From Bradyrhizobium yuanmingense (GTDB lineage Bacteria; Pseudomonadota; Alphaproteobacteria; Rhizobiales; Xanthobacteraceae), in assembly GCF_900094575.1 (NCBI RefSeq), contig NZ_FMAE01000006.1:1-64000 (forward strand): a stretch of 64,000 nucleotides of DNA, in the 5' to 3' direction. Under the pieces are notes generated by a model that worked only from the letters and a program-made list of their open reading frames with translations, ran no database searches and had not been told where the DNA came from. The position numbers were made by a program, and so were the translations under genes. Below, one piece after another: positions 7,513-15,881 of this stretch. Within the stretch, counting starts at the first letter, position 1, and each line of letters opens with the position of its first letter.

Positions 7513-8349
7513 ATGACGACGATTCGGGGCGCCGCCGCCATCACGGGAGCCGCGAGCGGCATCGGCCGGGCGCTGGCGATCGAGCTCGCGCAACGCGGCT
7601 GCGACCTCGCACTGGCCGATCGCGACGAGGGTGGATTGAAGGCGCTCGCGGCGGAGATCGGAACAACGCGCAAGGTCAGCCTGCACCGCGTCGACGTCGG
7701 CGAGGCCGGCGACATCGCGCAGTTCGCGAGCGAGGCCATCGCCGCGCATCCTTCCCTCGGCATCGTCGTCAACAATGCCGGCGTTGCGCTGATGGGCACA
7801 TTCGAGGAGATCGACCAGGCCCAGATGGACTGGCTGTTCGACATCAATTTCTGGGGCGTGGTGCACGGCACACGCGCCTTCCTGCCGCACCTGAAGACGA
7901 TGAGCGAGGCCCACATCGTCAACCTCTCCTCGATCTTCGGCATCATCGCCCCGCCGGGCCAATCGGCCTATGCCGCGGCGAAGTTCGCAGTGCGCGGCTT
8001 CTCGGAGAGCGTGCGGCACGAGCTCAGCGTCGCGGGCAGCTCGGTGAAGCTGTCGGTCGTGCATCCCGGCGGCATCGCCACCGCGATCGCGCGCAACGCC
8101 CGCACCGGCGTCGGCGTCACCGACAATGCCCGCCGCGCGCAATCGATCGAACGGTTCGAGAACGCGGCGAAGACCTCGCCGAAGGACGCGGCACTGCGCA
8201 TCATCAGGGGCATCGAGCGCAACGAGCCGCGCATCCTGATCGGCAACGACGCTCGCTTCATGGACCTGCTGCAGCGCTTCCGCCCGGGCACGTATTGGGC
8301 GCCGCTGCAGCGGCGGCTGGAGAAGATGGCGAAGGGGATAGAAAAGTAG
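7513..8349 (+). CDS. Short-chain dehydrogenase/reductase (SDR)
   Basis: The product is 278 residues, an NAD(P)-dependent oxidoreductase. The Rossmann motif TGAASGIG lies near the N-terminus (about 11-18), VVNNAGVALMG follows, and the catalytic triad is Ser in IVNLSSIFG and Tyr/Lys in SAYAAAKFA. The C-terminal extension of about 80 residues resembles classical SDRs acting on lipids or alcohols; the substrate is unknown. ATG 7513 is chosen because the upstream 30 codons include non-native text. The space before it holds a poly-A-like run (AAAAAAAG near 7465). Confidence 0.88.
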   Translation: MTTIRGAAAITGAASGIGRALAIELAQRGCDLALADRDEGGLKALAAEIGTTRKVSLHRVDVGEAGDIAQFASEAIAAHPSLGIVVNNAGVALMGTFEEIDQAQMDWLFDINFWGVVHGTRAFLPHLKTMSEAHIVNLSSIFGIIAPPGQSAYAAAKFAVRGFSESVRHELSVAGSSVKLSVVHPGGIATAIARNARTGVGVTDNARRAQSIERFENAAKTSPKDAALRIIRGIERNEPRILIGNDARFMDLLQRFRPGTYWAPLQRRLEKMAKGIEK

Positions 8350-8381
8350 CCAGGAGCGCAACGGCCTCCACACCCACCGCT

Positions 8382-8481
8382 GTCATTCCCCGCGAAGGCG
8401 GGGAATCCAGTACGCCGTGGCTTCTCGGCTCTAGCCGCGCCGCTCTGGAATACTGGATCACCCGCCTTCGCGGGTGATGAC
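8382..8481. repeat. Palindromic repeat, 'GTCATTCCCCGCGAAGGCGGG' type
   Basis: A 100-bp palindrome between convergent genes. The left arm has CCCGCGAAGGCGGG then ATCCAGTA; the right arm has TACTGGAT then CCCGCCTTCGCGGG and ATGAC. It probably works as a bidirectional transcript end or is a REP/MITE-type element. Confidence 0.75.
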
Positions 8482-8494
8482 ACCGATGATGTGG

Positions 8495-9301
8495 TCACTG
8501 CCCCATCAGCCGATCGGCGAAATAGCCGATGGTCTTGCGGTACACCACCGCCCTGTTCCACTCGCGCATCGCCTCGAAGTTCGGCGTTCCCTCGCCATAG
8601 GGCTGGCCCATCTTGAAGCCGCTCGTGTGCAGGAGGTTCGCGGTCGAGGCGAGCACGTCGGGGATGCTGTGGCGGAGATCGACATGGCCGTCGCCGTCGA
8701 AATCGACGCCGTACTTGATGTAGGACGATGGCAGGAACTGGGTCTGGCCGATCTCGCCGGCATAGGCGCCGATCATGTCGCGCAGCTGCAGGTCACCGCG
8801 CTGCACGATCTTGAGCGCCGCGAGCAGCTCGCCCTGGAACAGATCGGTGCGGCGGCAATCATGCGCGAGCGTCGCCAGCGTGCGGACCACCGGCAGCTTG
8901 CCGGTGTCGCCCTTGCCGAAATCGCTCTCCAGCCCCCAGATCGCGACCAGGATATAGCGGGGCACGCCGAACTTCTGCTCGATGCGCGACAGCAGCGCGG
9001 CATGCCGCTGCAGCATCGCGCGCCCGCCATTGACGCGGCCGGGGCCGACCCGGGTCGAGACGTACTGCTCGAAGGTCTTGTTGAAGGTGTAGCGCTGGCG
9101 CCGGTCGAAGGCGAGAACCGCAGGGTCGGGCGTCACGCCGCCGAGCGCCGCATTGGTCACGCCAGCCGAGACGCCGGCGGCCTGAGCCTCCTGCGCCATG
9201 CTGGCGACAAAACTGTTGAAGTCGCCGCCGCAGCGGGCGGCCTGCGCCGACCCGCCGGCCAGAGACACGACAAAGGCGGCAGCGAGAAGCAGTCTCAGCA
9301 T
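8495..9301 (-). CDS. Lytic murein transglycosylase (MltB/SLT family)
   Basis: 268 residues starting at ATG 9301 with a signal peptide (MLRLLLAAAFVVSLAGG, then SAQA). The mature part shows the MltB-like order: RVNGGRAMLQRHAALLSRIE, the catalytic Glu in AIWGLESDFGK, IVQRGDLQLRDMIGAYAGEI, the GQTQFLPSSYIKYGVDFDGD motif and a C-terminal NRAVVYRKTIGYFADRLMGQ. It should cleave MurNAc-GlcNAc bonds to give 1,6-anhydromuramyl products in the periplasm. The open frame extends far upstream but that part is antisense to the next gene. Confidence 0.88.
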   Translation of the reverse strand: MLRLLLAAAFVVSLAGGSAQAARCGGDFNSFVASMAQEAQAAGVSAGVTNAALGGVTPDPAVLAFDRRQRYTFNKTFEQYVSTRVGPGRVNGGRAMLQRHAALLSRIEQKFGVPRYILVAIWGLESDFGKGDTGKLPVVRTLATLAHDCRRTDLFQGELLAALKIVQRGDLQLRDMIGAYAGEIGQTQFLPSSYIKYGVDFDGDGHVDLRHSIPDVLASTANLLHTSGFKMGQPYGEGTPNFEAMREWNRAVVYRKTIGYFADRLMGQ

Positions 9302-9472
9302 GTGGAGCAATCCCCAAGAATCCCAGCGCGAAGCAGCGCTGAGGATCATGCCCGGGAACGCCACGAGCGTCAAAGCGCAAGGCTCGAAGGACAAGGCTCG
9401 AAGCAAGGCTTGATCCGCATCAAACCGTCTCACGCCATGCTTTCTAGACTGGACCGAGCAGGAGAACCGCAC

Positions 9473-9979
9473 ATGACCGGAATTACCTTGACCGCCGAGC
9501 AGATCCGCAATGCGCCCGCCCCGGTGCGGCAATGGATCGAGCAGGAGGTGATCGCCGCGCTCGGCCTTGCGCCACGGACGCCGGCGGCCGCGCCGCCGCA
9601 AGTCCCCCACCTCGTCGCCTGCAGCGTGGAAGACATGGCCGGCGTGCTCGAGCACATCCGCGGCGTGCTTCCGGCCGTGAACGTGCTGTTCGAGCTCGGC
9701 CGCCCCGGCATCAGCTTCGGCCGCCCCGCGGTGATGACGTTCCGCCTGATGGACCTCCTGCATCACACGCGCCTCTCGGACGTCAGCGAGGTCATGACGT
9801 GCCTCGAGATGATCAACCAGGCGCTGACCGAGGTGAAGAAGGACGCTTCCGTGCGGTTCTGCGGCTTCGACAATGAGGGCCATTGCCTGATCGCGCCGCA
9901 GACGCAACAGAGCATCGCGACGTTGTGGCAGACCATGATGGAGCGACAGCAGGCCGCGCGCGCCGCGCCGGCGGCGTGA
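9473..9979 (+). CDS. Conserved hypothetical protein, 168 residues
   Basis: Start ATG 9473 has a clear AGGAG 8 nt upstream. The N-terminus (TLTAEQIRNAPAPVRQWIEQ) is followed by a Pro/Ala linker (about 34-44) and a compact domain (VEDMAGVLEHIRGVLPAVNV) ending in an Ala-rich tail. No signal peptide or membrane segment is seen and I do not recognise the family. The next small membrane protein starts 17 nt downstream on the same strand, so the two may be co-transcribed. Codon use is typical of the core genome. Confidence 0.75.
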   Translation: MTGITLTAEQIRNAPAPVRQWIEQEVIAALGLAPRTPAAAPPQVPHLVACSVEDMAGVLEHIRGVLPAVNVLFELGRPGISFGRPAVMTFRLMDLLHHTRLSDVSEVMTCLEMINQALTEVKKDASVRFCGFDNEGHCLIAPQTQQSIATLWQTMMERQQAARAAPAA

Positions 9980-9995
9980 GGGGAACGTCATCGCC

Positions 9996-10334
9996 ATGCC
10001 CAATCGCCAGCAGCCTCCATCAACCCGCTCGCTCCTCCGCATCCCGCTATTTCGCCTGCTCGCCATCAATCTTGCGATCGGCGCCTGCGCCGCAATGCTA
10101 TTGGTCGGCGGCCTGCTCTGGCTCAATCCCGGGCATCTGCGGGAGCTGATCTTCGCCGACCGCGCACCTGCCATTGCGCTCGTGCTGCTGCTCGCTTCCT
10201 TCCTCATCACCTTCGGCTCGGCCGCGATGGGCAGCGCGATCATGGCGCAGGGACGCAAGGAGCGTAGCAACAAAGGCGGCGGACGGGGATCGCGGCTCGC
10301 CGTGCAGGAGGTGGTGCACCGCCGGCGAGATTGA
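9996..10334 (+). CDS. Small membrane protein with two helices
   Basis: 112 residues. After a basic N-terminus there is a hydrophobic segment at about 22-44 (LLAINLAIGACAAMLLVGGL), a loop (NPGHLRELIFADRAP), and a second segment at about 59-80 (IALVLLLASFLITFGSAAMG), then a basic C-terminal tail (GRKERSNKGGGRGSR). It is probably an inner-membrane protein with both ends inside. Function is unknown. It follows the 168-residue protein by 17 nt. Confidence 0.75.
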   Translation: MPNRQQPPSTRSLLRIPLFRLLAINLAIGACAAMLLVGGLLWLNPGHLRELIFADRAPAIALVLLLASFLITFGSAAMGSAIMAQGRKERSNKGGGRGSRLAVQEVVHRRRD

Positions 10335-10371
10335 GGCGCGCAGCGCGAAGCGTGCGCGGCGGCGCCGAAAC

Positions 10372-10470
10372 AAAACCGCAAAAACAACCCCATGCACAGT
10401 AGAAGTCTTGATGTGATCTTTGCGATTTTTCCGAATCGACGTTGACCGTCGGGCAAAACAGTGGTATGGT
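10372..10470. repeat. Copy 1 of promoter-like intergenic repeat
   Basis: This shares AACAACCCCATGCACAGTAG (about 10383-10402) and GTCGGGCAAAACAG (from 10448) with the element at 49735-49855. The second half reads TTGACC (10442-10447), 17 nt, TATGGT (10465-10470), a plausible plus-strand sigma-70 promoter. The spacing between halves differs between copies. Confidence 0.6.
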
Positions 10471-10634
10471 GCCAACATCGCAAGACTCCAGACGCTGACG
10501 CCCGCGCGCTCTCGTTGCCTTCCGAGAGCGCAGCAAGATGAACAAAGTACTTCGAGGATCCAAAGCATCTGATTTTCGAAATTGTGGGAAATCGCGATAT
10601 CCATCAGCTGCATATCTGATGCGCCTGCTGCGAC

Positions 10635-10650
10635 ATCGTCGCGCGACGAT
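10635..10650. repeat. 16-bp perfect palindrome
   Basis: ATCGTCGCGCGACGAT equals its own reverse complement. It could be a protein-binding site; no adjacent regulator is evident. Confidence 0.5.
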
Positions 10651-10730
10651 TTACCTTGCCATCGCGGCGCGCCTTCTATAGCCTTCTATTTTAGGTTGTC
10701 GCCCTGCCAGCCCCGGGCGACGCTGAAAAG

Positions 10731-10760
10731 ATAAACGGCGGGCTTCGGCCCGCCGTTTAT
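10731..10760. terminator. Bidirectional terminator-like hairpin
   Basis: A 13-bp stem ATAAACGGCGGGC / GCCCGCCGTTTAT with a TTCG tetraloop. On the minus strand it is followed by a T-rich tract, so it best terminates minus-strand transcripts. Confidence 0.65.
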
Positions 10761-10840
10761 TGAAGGGCGTGGCGACGATCGCGAAGGTCACAATCCCGAA
10801 AGTCATTTGACTGCGGCGTCCTGATCGAGGACAAGCCGCC

Positions 10841-11077
10841 ATGGCCAAAAAACCCGGAACCAACCCCAAAGGCGAATTCGCCTTCTTCAACGTCGTCTAC
10901 GAAGACGATTCCCAACGCTCCAACCGCCGCGTCCCTTCCGAACTGCTCGGCGGCCTCGACGGCGACGAACCCGCCCGCAACTTCATCATGGAACAGGACC
11001 GCGAGATCGCGGAAAAGAGCGGCCGCCCGGCGCTGGAGATCAAGCGGATCGAGCGGGTGGGAGCGAAGAAGAAGTAG
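10841..11077 (+). CDS. Conserved small hypothetical protein, 78 residues
   Basis: Starts MAKKPGTNPKGEFAFFNVVY and ends in KRIERVGAKKK, with a charged middle (SNRRVPSELLGGLDGDEPAR). It looks cytosolic and soluble, with no motif I recognise. A decayed second copy of its 3' two-thirds lies at 11545-11715, which suggests an old tandem duplication. The start is supported by the clean frame; upstream GAGGACAAGCCGCC gives only a moderate ribosome site. Confidence 0.75.
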   Translation: MAKKPGTNPKGEFAFFNVVYEDDSQRSNRRVPSELLGGLDGDEPARNFIMEQDREIAEKSGRPALEIKRIERVGAKKK

Positions 11078-11095
11078 GCGGGCACAGCGGGGCGT

Positions 11096-11473
11096 TCACC
11101 AGCGCCCGCTCCATTTATTCCAGGCAAATAGCAGATCGGCAAACCGGTCATAGGCAAACCGCGTGATCGGCAGCGCCACGCGATTGCCGAACAGCACCGC
11201 AAGCCACCCCTGCCCCGGCGTCAACCGCCACAGCGCAATCGCGACATCAGCGCCGACGACGAGCCGCCCGGCCTCATCCGTCGCGTGTAGGCGCCGCCTG
11301 ATGTCGTCGAGCGAAGCGCCAAAGTGCGCCAGTGCATCAGGCTGCTCGTTGATGTCCCTGAACTCGACGGTGCCCGCGCGCACCAGCGCCAGCAGCTTGT
11401 TGCGCTGCCAGTCAATGCCGGCGTCGCAGACGGGGCAGCGGGTGTTGTAGTAGACGGTGAGGTGGGGTGGCAT
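11096..11473 (-). CDS. DCC-family thiol-disulfide oxidoreductase-like protein (DUF393)
   Basis: 125 residues from ATG 11473. The N-terminus MPPHLTVYYNTRCPVCDAG carries the CxxC pair (Cys13, Cys16) in the thioredoxin-like context typical of DUF393; RDINEQPDALAHFG and LHATDEAGRLVVGADVAIAL follow as in the family. Its exact redox partner is unknown. The C-terminus (FAYDRFADLLFAWNKWSGRW) is aromatic. I placed the start at the Met that begins the fold; the longer frame to 11557 is probably not used. Confidence 0.8.
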   Translation of the reverse strand: MPPHLTVYYNTRCPVCDAGIDWQRNKLLALVRAGTVEFRDINEQPDALAHFGASLDDIRRRLHATDEAGRLVVGADVAIALWRLTPGQGWLAVLFGNRVALPITRFAYDRFADLLFAWNKWSGRW

Positions 11474-11544
11474 CAATGAGCCTTTCTCGTCGGAATTATA
11501 GTCCGAGAGAAAGCCAGATAAACGCCTTCGGCTGAAGCTGCCGA

Positions 11545-11715
11545 TACAAAGGCACAAAGAAGGACGACCCGACCTCGGCCCGCCGAATTGCGCGGCAGCC
11601 TCGACGGCGGCGAGCCGCGCGCAACCTCATTGGGAGCAGGATCGAGAGTCGCGTAAAAGAGTGGGAGGTCGGCGCTGGAGATCGAGCGGATTGAAAGGAG
11701 GCGAAGAAGAAGCAG
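11545..11715 (+). pseudogene. Decayed duplicate of the 78-residue gene at 10841
   Basis: Bases 11545-11715 align by eye with the distal part of the gene at 10841-11077: GACGA, GAATTG/GAACTG, CGGCAGCCTCGACGGCGGCG versus CGGCGGCCTCGACGGCGACG, GGCGCTGGAGATC, GGAGGCGAAGAAGAAG. Frameshifts, stops and missing start codon show that it is not translated. It sits upstream of the DCC gene's 5' end. Confidence 0.7.
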
Positions 11716-11731
11716 GGTTCGGCCCTATCCC

Positions 11732-11762
11732 CGTCATTGCGAGCGCAGCGAAGCAATCCAGA
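11732..11762. repeat. Half of 'CGTCATTGCGAGC' palindromic repeat
   Basis: One arm (CGTCATTGCGAGCGCAGCGA, then AGCAATCCAGA) of the repeat seen complete at 43161-43240. The facing arm is missing here. Confidence 0.7.
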
Positions 11763-11866
11763 GATGCGTCTGTGGGGATGGGCGGCAGAGCAGACCTGAT
11801 TTGCTCAACTTGAGTTCTTCGCATTGTGCCCCCGAAGCGGACATGATGCAGCGAATGACAACTCGA

Positions 11867-12868
11867 CTATCGAGCCCTCCATTGCTCGCGGAATTGCCCG
11901 GGCGTCACGCCTGCAACCCGGCGGAATGCACGGGTAAAATGGGCGGGATCTGCGTAGCCCGAAGCAAACGCAATCTCGATGATCTTGGAATCCGTATCTC
12001 GCAAAAGCTTTCTGGCATTTTCAAACCTCACGGTATCCAACAGCCGCGAATATGTCATCCCGGCGCGAGATAGCTTGCGTTGAAGGCTGCGTGCGCTGAC
12101 CCCCGCCATCTCCGCGACTTCCGCCAGCGCCGGAGGCCGCTCGTCCATGTAGGATGGCAGCATCAGCTTAAGTGCGTGGATAAAGTCAAAGTTCGAATGT
12201 TCGACAAAGTCGCTCTTCGGATGAGAAGGAGCTTGCTTCAATCTGTTAGGAAGGCCCAGCAATGAAACAGGTACGTCGATCCACGAAGCTTCTTGACCAG
12301 ACAGGAATTGAGACGTCGGCCAGAAAGACCGACATGCCGGACCCGGCGTGTACCGCGCCTCAAAGGCGATAGTTGCCGGAGCCCAGTCCGGTCCGGCGAA
12401 TTGGCGGACGATGTAAATCGGGAAAACGTTCTGAAGCCATTGTGAATGCTCGAGATGCTGAAGTCCGGCAGTGCCGGCTAGCTTGCTGCAATAGCGAACA
12501 TGGTCGCCGTGGCGCTCGACCCAGTTGCTCAAGTTTGAATCTTCGAGCGAAGCTAATCTACAGGCCTGGTGCAGCGCGACGAGCAAAGTCGGAGAATGAC
12601 TGATTAGATACCTGGTCTTCTCACTAAGGTGTCCGAAATTGAGCGACTTAGCAGCGTGGAATCCAAAATCTTCAATACCTTGCGACCGGCTGGCAAACTC
12701 CGCAAATTCGATAGCAGGCAAAATCGGGACGTAATGATCGGCTTTTTCCTCCAGAGAAGCGGGCAGCAGATACTTTTCCAGTAAAGAAGCGGTTGGCGCG
12801 CCGAGATTATCCAGAATGTCAGCGAAGGGACTGAGGTGCTGACAACGCGTCAAATGAATCTTTGGCAT
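11867..12868 (-). CDS. AraC-family transcriptional regulator (OruR/ArgR-like N-domain)
   Basis: 333 residues. The N-terminal two thirds match the ligand-binding arrangement of Arabinose_bd-type regulators (LEKYLLPASLEEK at about 30, FGHLSEKTRYLISHSPTLLV at about 78). The C-terminal 95 residues contain two helix-turn-helix motifs: LAEVAEMAGVSARSLQRKLS and IIEIAFASGYADPAHFTRAF, ending GVTPGQFREQW. It should activate a nearby or distant operon in response to a small molecule. GC is lower than in the core genes. A wrecked AraC pseudogene lies immediately upstream on the other strand. Confidence 0.9.
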   Translation of the reverse strand: MPKIHLTRCQHLSPFADILDNLGAPTASLLEKYLLPASLEEKADHYVPILPAIEFAEFASRSQGIEDFGFHAAKSLNFGHLSEKTRYLISHSPTLLVALHQACRLASLEDSNLSNWVERHGDHVRYCSKLAGTAGLQHLEHSQWLQNVFPIYIVRQFAGPDWAPATIAFEARYTPGPACRSFWPTSQFLSGQEASWIDVPVSLLGLPNRLKQAPSHPKSDFVEHSNFDFIHALKLMLPSYMDERPPALAEVAEMAGVSARSLQRKLSRAGMTYSRLLDTVRFENARKLLRDTDSKIIEIAFASGYADPAHFTRAFRRVAGVTPGQFREQWRAR

Positions 12869-12959
12869 TGGTGCGTCTCGATCACTTAATTCAGCGCACG
12901 AGCGGCGTCGCAGGACGACAACTCCCTAAACAGGGAGCGCCGACGCCTGTCACACGCTT

Positions 12960-13550
12960 AGATTATCAGGACTGCAAGGCTCTTTGCGTGCTTTTTGTCG
13001 CCTGGCTATGCCTCCAGAGGATCGCAGTCTCAGCTCATTCCATTCGACGAACATTTTGGCGCCCAATGGCCAGATGCGCCTCTCAGCTTCCCTAATCCTA
13101 TGGATCGATTTTCCGCTGTAGGAGCATAGGCTTCAGGCCTGACGTCAAACGATGAGAGCCGTCCGCTTGCCTTCATCCACGGCGGTCCGCACCGCCATCG
13201 TTGCATCACTGCGGCACGGTGACGCAACCCTCGATAGCACAGCGCATGCGCTCAGAATTAGCGGGCGCACATTACAGCGTCATCTAGAACGCATGGGCAC
13301 AAGCCACAGCAAGATCCTCGACGAAGTCCGATTGGAGATTGCGTGCCGCCTGCTGGCCGATACGAGTAAGCGCTTGTCGGATATTGCAGAATTTCTAGGA
13401 TACACGAACGCCAGCAGCTTCAGCCGCGCTTTCGTGCGTTTGATGAAAATTCAACCCATCGTTTATCGGCGGCAGCAACGCGGCCGCAAGCATGATCGGT
13501 CGCTCGTCCGCCGACGTTCTCACCCCACCAACCCGTTGAATGATTCCTGA
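12960..13550 (+). pseudogene. Decayed AraC-family regulator
   Basis: The C-terminal part is open (ATG 13152 to stop 13550, 132 codons) with HTH text LDSTAHALRISGRTLQRHLE and LSDIAEFLGYTNASSFSRAF. A typical AraC N-domain tail is readable in another frame just upstream (about 12977-13109): GSQSQLIPFDEHFGAQWPDA followed by PLSFPNPMDRF, ending at a stop. Normal members have these parts in one frame, so at least one frameshift and loss of most of the N-domain have occurred. The 132-residue remnant could still be expressed as a HTH-only protein. Confidence 0.7.
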
Positions 13551-13695
13551 CGATTGGCGCGAAATGGCAAGACGCGCCGCGTGATTTGGCGCGAAATGCA
13601 GAGATGCCGCCGCCACTAGCGACGCTCTTGTCGCTTCCGAATTGCTCACGTGCTGTTCGAGGAAGAACGACCAGCCTGCAAAGGAGAGGATCATC

Positions 13696-14364
13696 ATGAC
13701 AATCCGCGTTGCCTTGATTGCGGTCTGCGCCGCTGGCTTAGTTGCAATTCCGCACAAGCTTCTTGCTCAATCTCAGGCCGAACCCAAGCCGCACATTCCG
13801 CTTGAGAAATCGATTGGTCAGGCCAAGCCGGAAGTGGTCCCATCGCTTTTTGTACTCAACTCACGCGGGGTGAGCCTGAAGGAGGGTAAGCTGGTGCTGA
13901 GTGCAATTTCTCCGAATGCGATCGTGTTTGCCGACCGGCCGGTTCGTGCCGCCGGGCATGATCTGACCTCCCGGATTATCGAGGACTGGGGCAATGGCAG
14001 CGACAACTTCGCTAAAGACCCGCCCAACGCCACGGTGTCAGGATTCAAGAAAGACGGATCGTCGGTGTTGGATGCCGTCGTCGTGTTGAAATCCCCCAAG
14101 CTTGAGGGTGATAAGCTGACGTTCGACGTCGATCTCCTCGAAGGTGATCTCGCCGGGGCGGACGGGCCGGCATCTGTCTTTATCGATATCATTGGCCGTC
14201 CGTTGACGCCGTTGTCTTTCGCCGGCGTCGCTCGCCGCACCGCCTGGCGCGGAGCGTTCTACCGCGGCGCTGCCGTGGCAGGAGCCGCTGCTGTGGCCGG
14301 GGCTGCGGCGTATCCCTATTACTCACCGCGCTGCGGCTACTACCCCTATCCGCCCTGCTATTGA
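13696..14364 (+). CDS. Exported hypothetical protein
   Basis: 222 residues from ATG 13696, with a GGAGAGG Shine-Dalgarno 8 nt upstream. A signal peptide is evident (MTIRVALIAVCAAGLVAIP, cleavage near LLAQSQA). The mature domain has repeated beta-like text (SLKEGKLVLSAISPNAIVFA; VSGFKKDGSSVLDAVVVLKS), and the C-terminus has an Ala/Gly-rich helix (VAGAAAVAGAAAYPYY) and a Tyr/Pro/Cys tail. I do not recognise its function. It lies 81 nt before the DUF1254/DUF1214 gene, so they may share a transcript. Confidence 0.75.
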   Translation: MTIRVALIAVCAAGLVAIPHKLLAQSQAEPKPHIPLEKSIGQAKPEVVPSLFVLNSRGVSLKEGKLVLSAISPNAIVFADRPVRAAGHDLTSRIIEDWGNGSDNFAKDPPNATVSGFKKDGSSVLDAVVVLKSPKLEGDKLTFDVDLLEGDLAGADGPASVFIDIIGRPLTPLSFAGVARRTAWRGAFYRGAAVAGAAAVAGAAAYPYYSPRCGYYPYPPCY

Positions 14365-14445
14365 ACCGTTCGCCCGAGTGGCTCCGTTACAAAGGCGTGA
14401 ACTGCGAATCCACGTGACTGGTTTTCTATAGGAAGGAGATTAGCG

Positions 14446-15876
14446 ATGAACATCACCCGTCGATCCCTTGCATTTGGCGGAATGGGGCTGCTCGCGGGAG
14501 CCGCCGCCACACGACCGGCTCTTGCCCAGGATTCATTTTTCGGAGTGGGACAAGGCCTGGAGGATTTCTGGCTGGCCAGCGACGCCTACATCTTTGGCTA
14601 CCCGCTGGTGACGATGGAGATGACCCGGCGGATCATCACGAATGTCGCCGAGCCCGTCGGCACGCGCGGTCCGATGGGACACATCATCAAGCTGCGCCAG
14701 TATCCCGATGCCTCCTTCAGGGATGTGACGGCACCGAATGCCGACACCTTGTACACGACATCCTTCTTCGACGTCGGAAAGGAGCCGTGGATACTCAGCA
14801 TTCCGGACATGAAGGGCCGCTATTTCCTGATGCCGATGCTGGACGGCTGGACCACCGTGTTTCACGTGCCAGGTAAGCGCACCACCGGCACCGGGGCGCA
14901 GACCTACGCGATCACGGGGCCGGGTTGGAAGGGCACGCTGCCGGCGGGTGTCAAGGAGTACAAGTCTGCCACCAATATCGTGTGGCTGCTCGGCCGCATC
15001 TATTGCACCGGCACGGCGGACGATTACGCTGCGGTGCACAAGTTGCAAGACGAATGCAAGCTCGTTCCGCTCAGCGCTTATGGCAAAGCCTACACGCCCG
15101 CCCCCGGGAAGGTGGATCCAACAATCGATATGAAGGCGGCGGTCCGCGAGCAGGTCAATCGCATGGACGCGGTCTCATACTTCAAGCTGCTTTGCGAGTT
15201 GATGAAGACTAATCCGCCATACGCCGCGGACGCGCCTCAACTTGCGAAGTTTGCCCGCATCGGCATCGTCCCAGGGCAGGATTTTGATGAGAGTAAGCTG
15301 AAGGCAGACTTTCTGAGGCGCCTGCCGGAGGTGTCGTTCGACCGGATCATGCTGCAGTTCAAAATCAACAAGGCCATCAAAGACGAGAATGGGTTCGCGT
15401 TCACGACCAAGACCGGCATCTACGGCACCGACTATTTGATGCGGGCTTTGGTAACCGCGATCGGGCTTGGTGCCAACCGGCCGCAGGATGCCGTCTATCC
15501 GACCTCGCAAAAAGACGCCGACGGTCACAAGTACAGCGGCGCGAACAAGTACGTGATGCGATTTCCGAAAGGTCACTTGCCTCCAGCGGAGGGATTCTGG
15601 TCGCTTACGATGTACGACAGCGGCTATTTCTTCGTGAAGAACCCGCTCAACAGGTACTCCGTCAGCGCTCGGGAAGACTTGAAGGAGAATCCGGACGGAT
15701 CAACTGATCTGTACATCCAGAAGGACTCTCCCGGCAAAGAGAAGGAGTCGAACTGGCTACCTGCGCCTGAGGGAGATTTCATCCTCATGTTGCGTATGTA
15801 CTGGCCCCAGGAGACGGACCCCTCGATCATCAACGGCACATGGACGGTCCCGGCCGCCAGAAAAGTTGGAGCCTAG
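14446..15876 (+). CDS. DUF1254/DUF1214 domain exported protein
   Basis: 476 residues. A twin-arginine signal (NITRRSLAFGGMGLL, cleavage after ALA) targets it to the periplasm through Tat. DUF1254 follows at about 45-180 (DAYIFGYPLVTMEMTRRI; APNADTLYTTSFFDV), and DUF1214 at about 345-460 (YVMRFPKGHLPPAEGFWSLT; PAPEGDFILMLRMYWP). The family is widespread in soil bacteria but has no settled enzymatic role. A Shine-Dalgarno AAGGAG lies 9 nt upstream. A strong hairpin follows 5 nt after the stop. Confidence 0.88.
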   Translation: MNITRRSLAFGGMGLLAGAAATRPALAQDSFFGVGQGLEDFWLASDAYIFGYPLVTMEMTRRIITNVAEPVGTRGPMGHIIKLRQYPDASFRDVTAPNADTLYTTSFFDVGKEPWILSIPDMKGRYFLMPMLDGWTTVFHVPGKRTTGTGAQTYAITGPGWKGTLPAGVKEYKSATNIVWLLGRIYCTGTADDYAAVHKLQDECKLVPLSAYGKAYTPAPGKVDPTIDMKAAVREQVNRMDAVSYFKLLCELMKTNPPYAADAPQLAKFARIGIVPGQDFDESKLKADFLRRLPEVSFDRIMLQFKINKAIKDENGFAFTTKTGIYGTDYLMRALVTAIGLGANRPQDAVYPTSQKDADGHKYSGANKYVMRFPKGHLPPAEGFWSLTMYDSGYFFVKNPLNRYSVSAREDLKENPDGSTDLYIQKDSPGKEKESNWLPAPEGDFILMLRMYWPQETDPSIINGTWTVPAARKVGA

Positions 15877-15881
15877 AGCAG

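Larger units (their letters stand above)
10335..10840. other. Intergenic region with repeat copy, palindrome and hairpin
   Basis: About 500 nt with no convincing gene; the minus-strand frame at 10651-10890 has no protein character. It holds copy 1 of a repeated element (10372-10470), a 16-bp palindrome (10635-10650) and a long hairpin (10731-10760). A transcribed non-coding RNA is possible but not shown. Confidence 0.4.

Noticed and set aside
8474..9979. 501-codon plus-strand frame ending at 9979
   Set aside because: Its first two thirds are antisense to the lytic transglycosylase; only the part from ATG 9473, with a ribosome site, is accepted.
10651..10890. 79-codon minus-strand frame with possible lipoprotein-like start
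   Set aside because: It spans the hairpin at 10731-10760 and the 5' part of the conserved 10841 gene; sequence is not protein-like.
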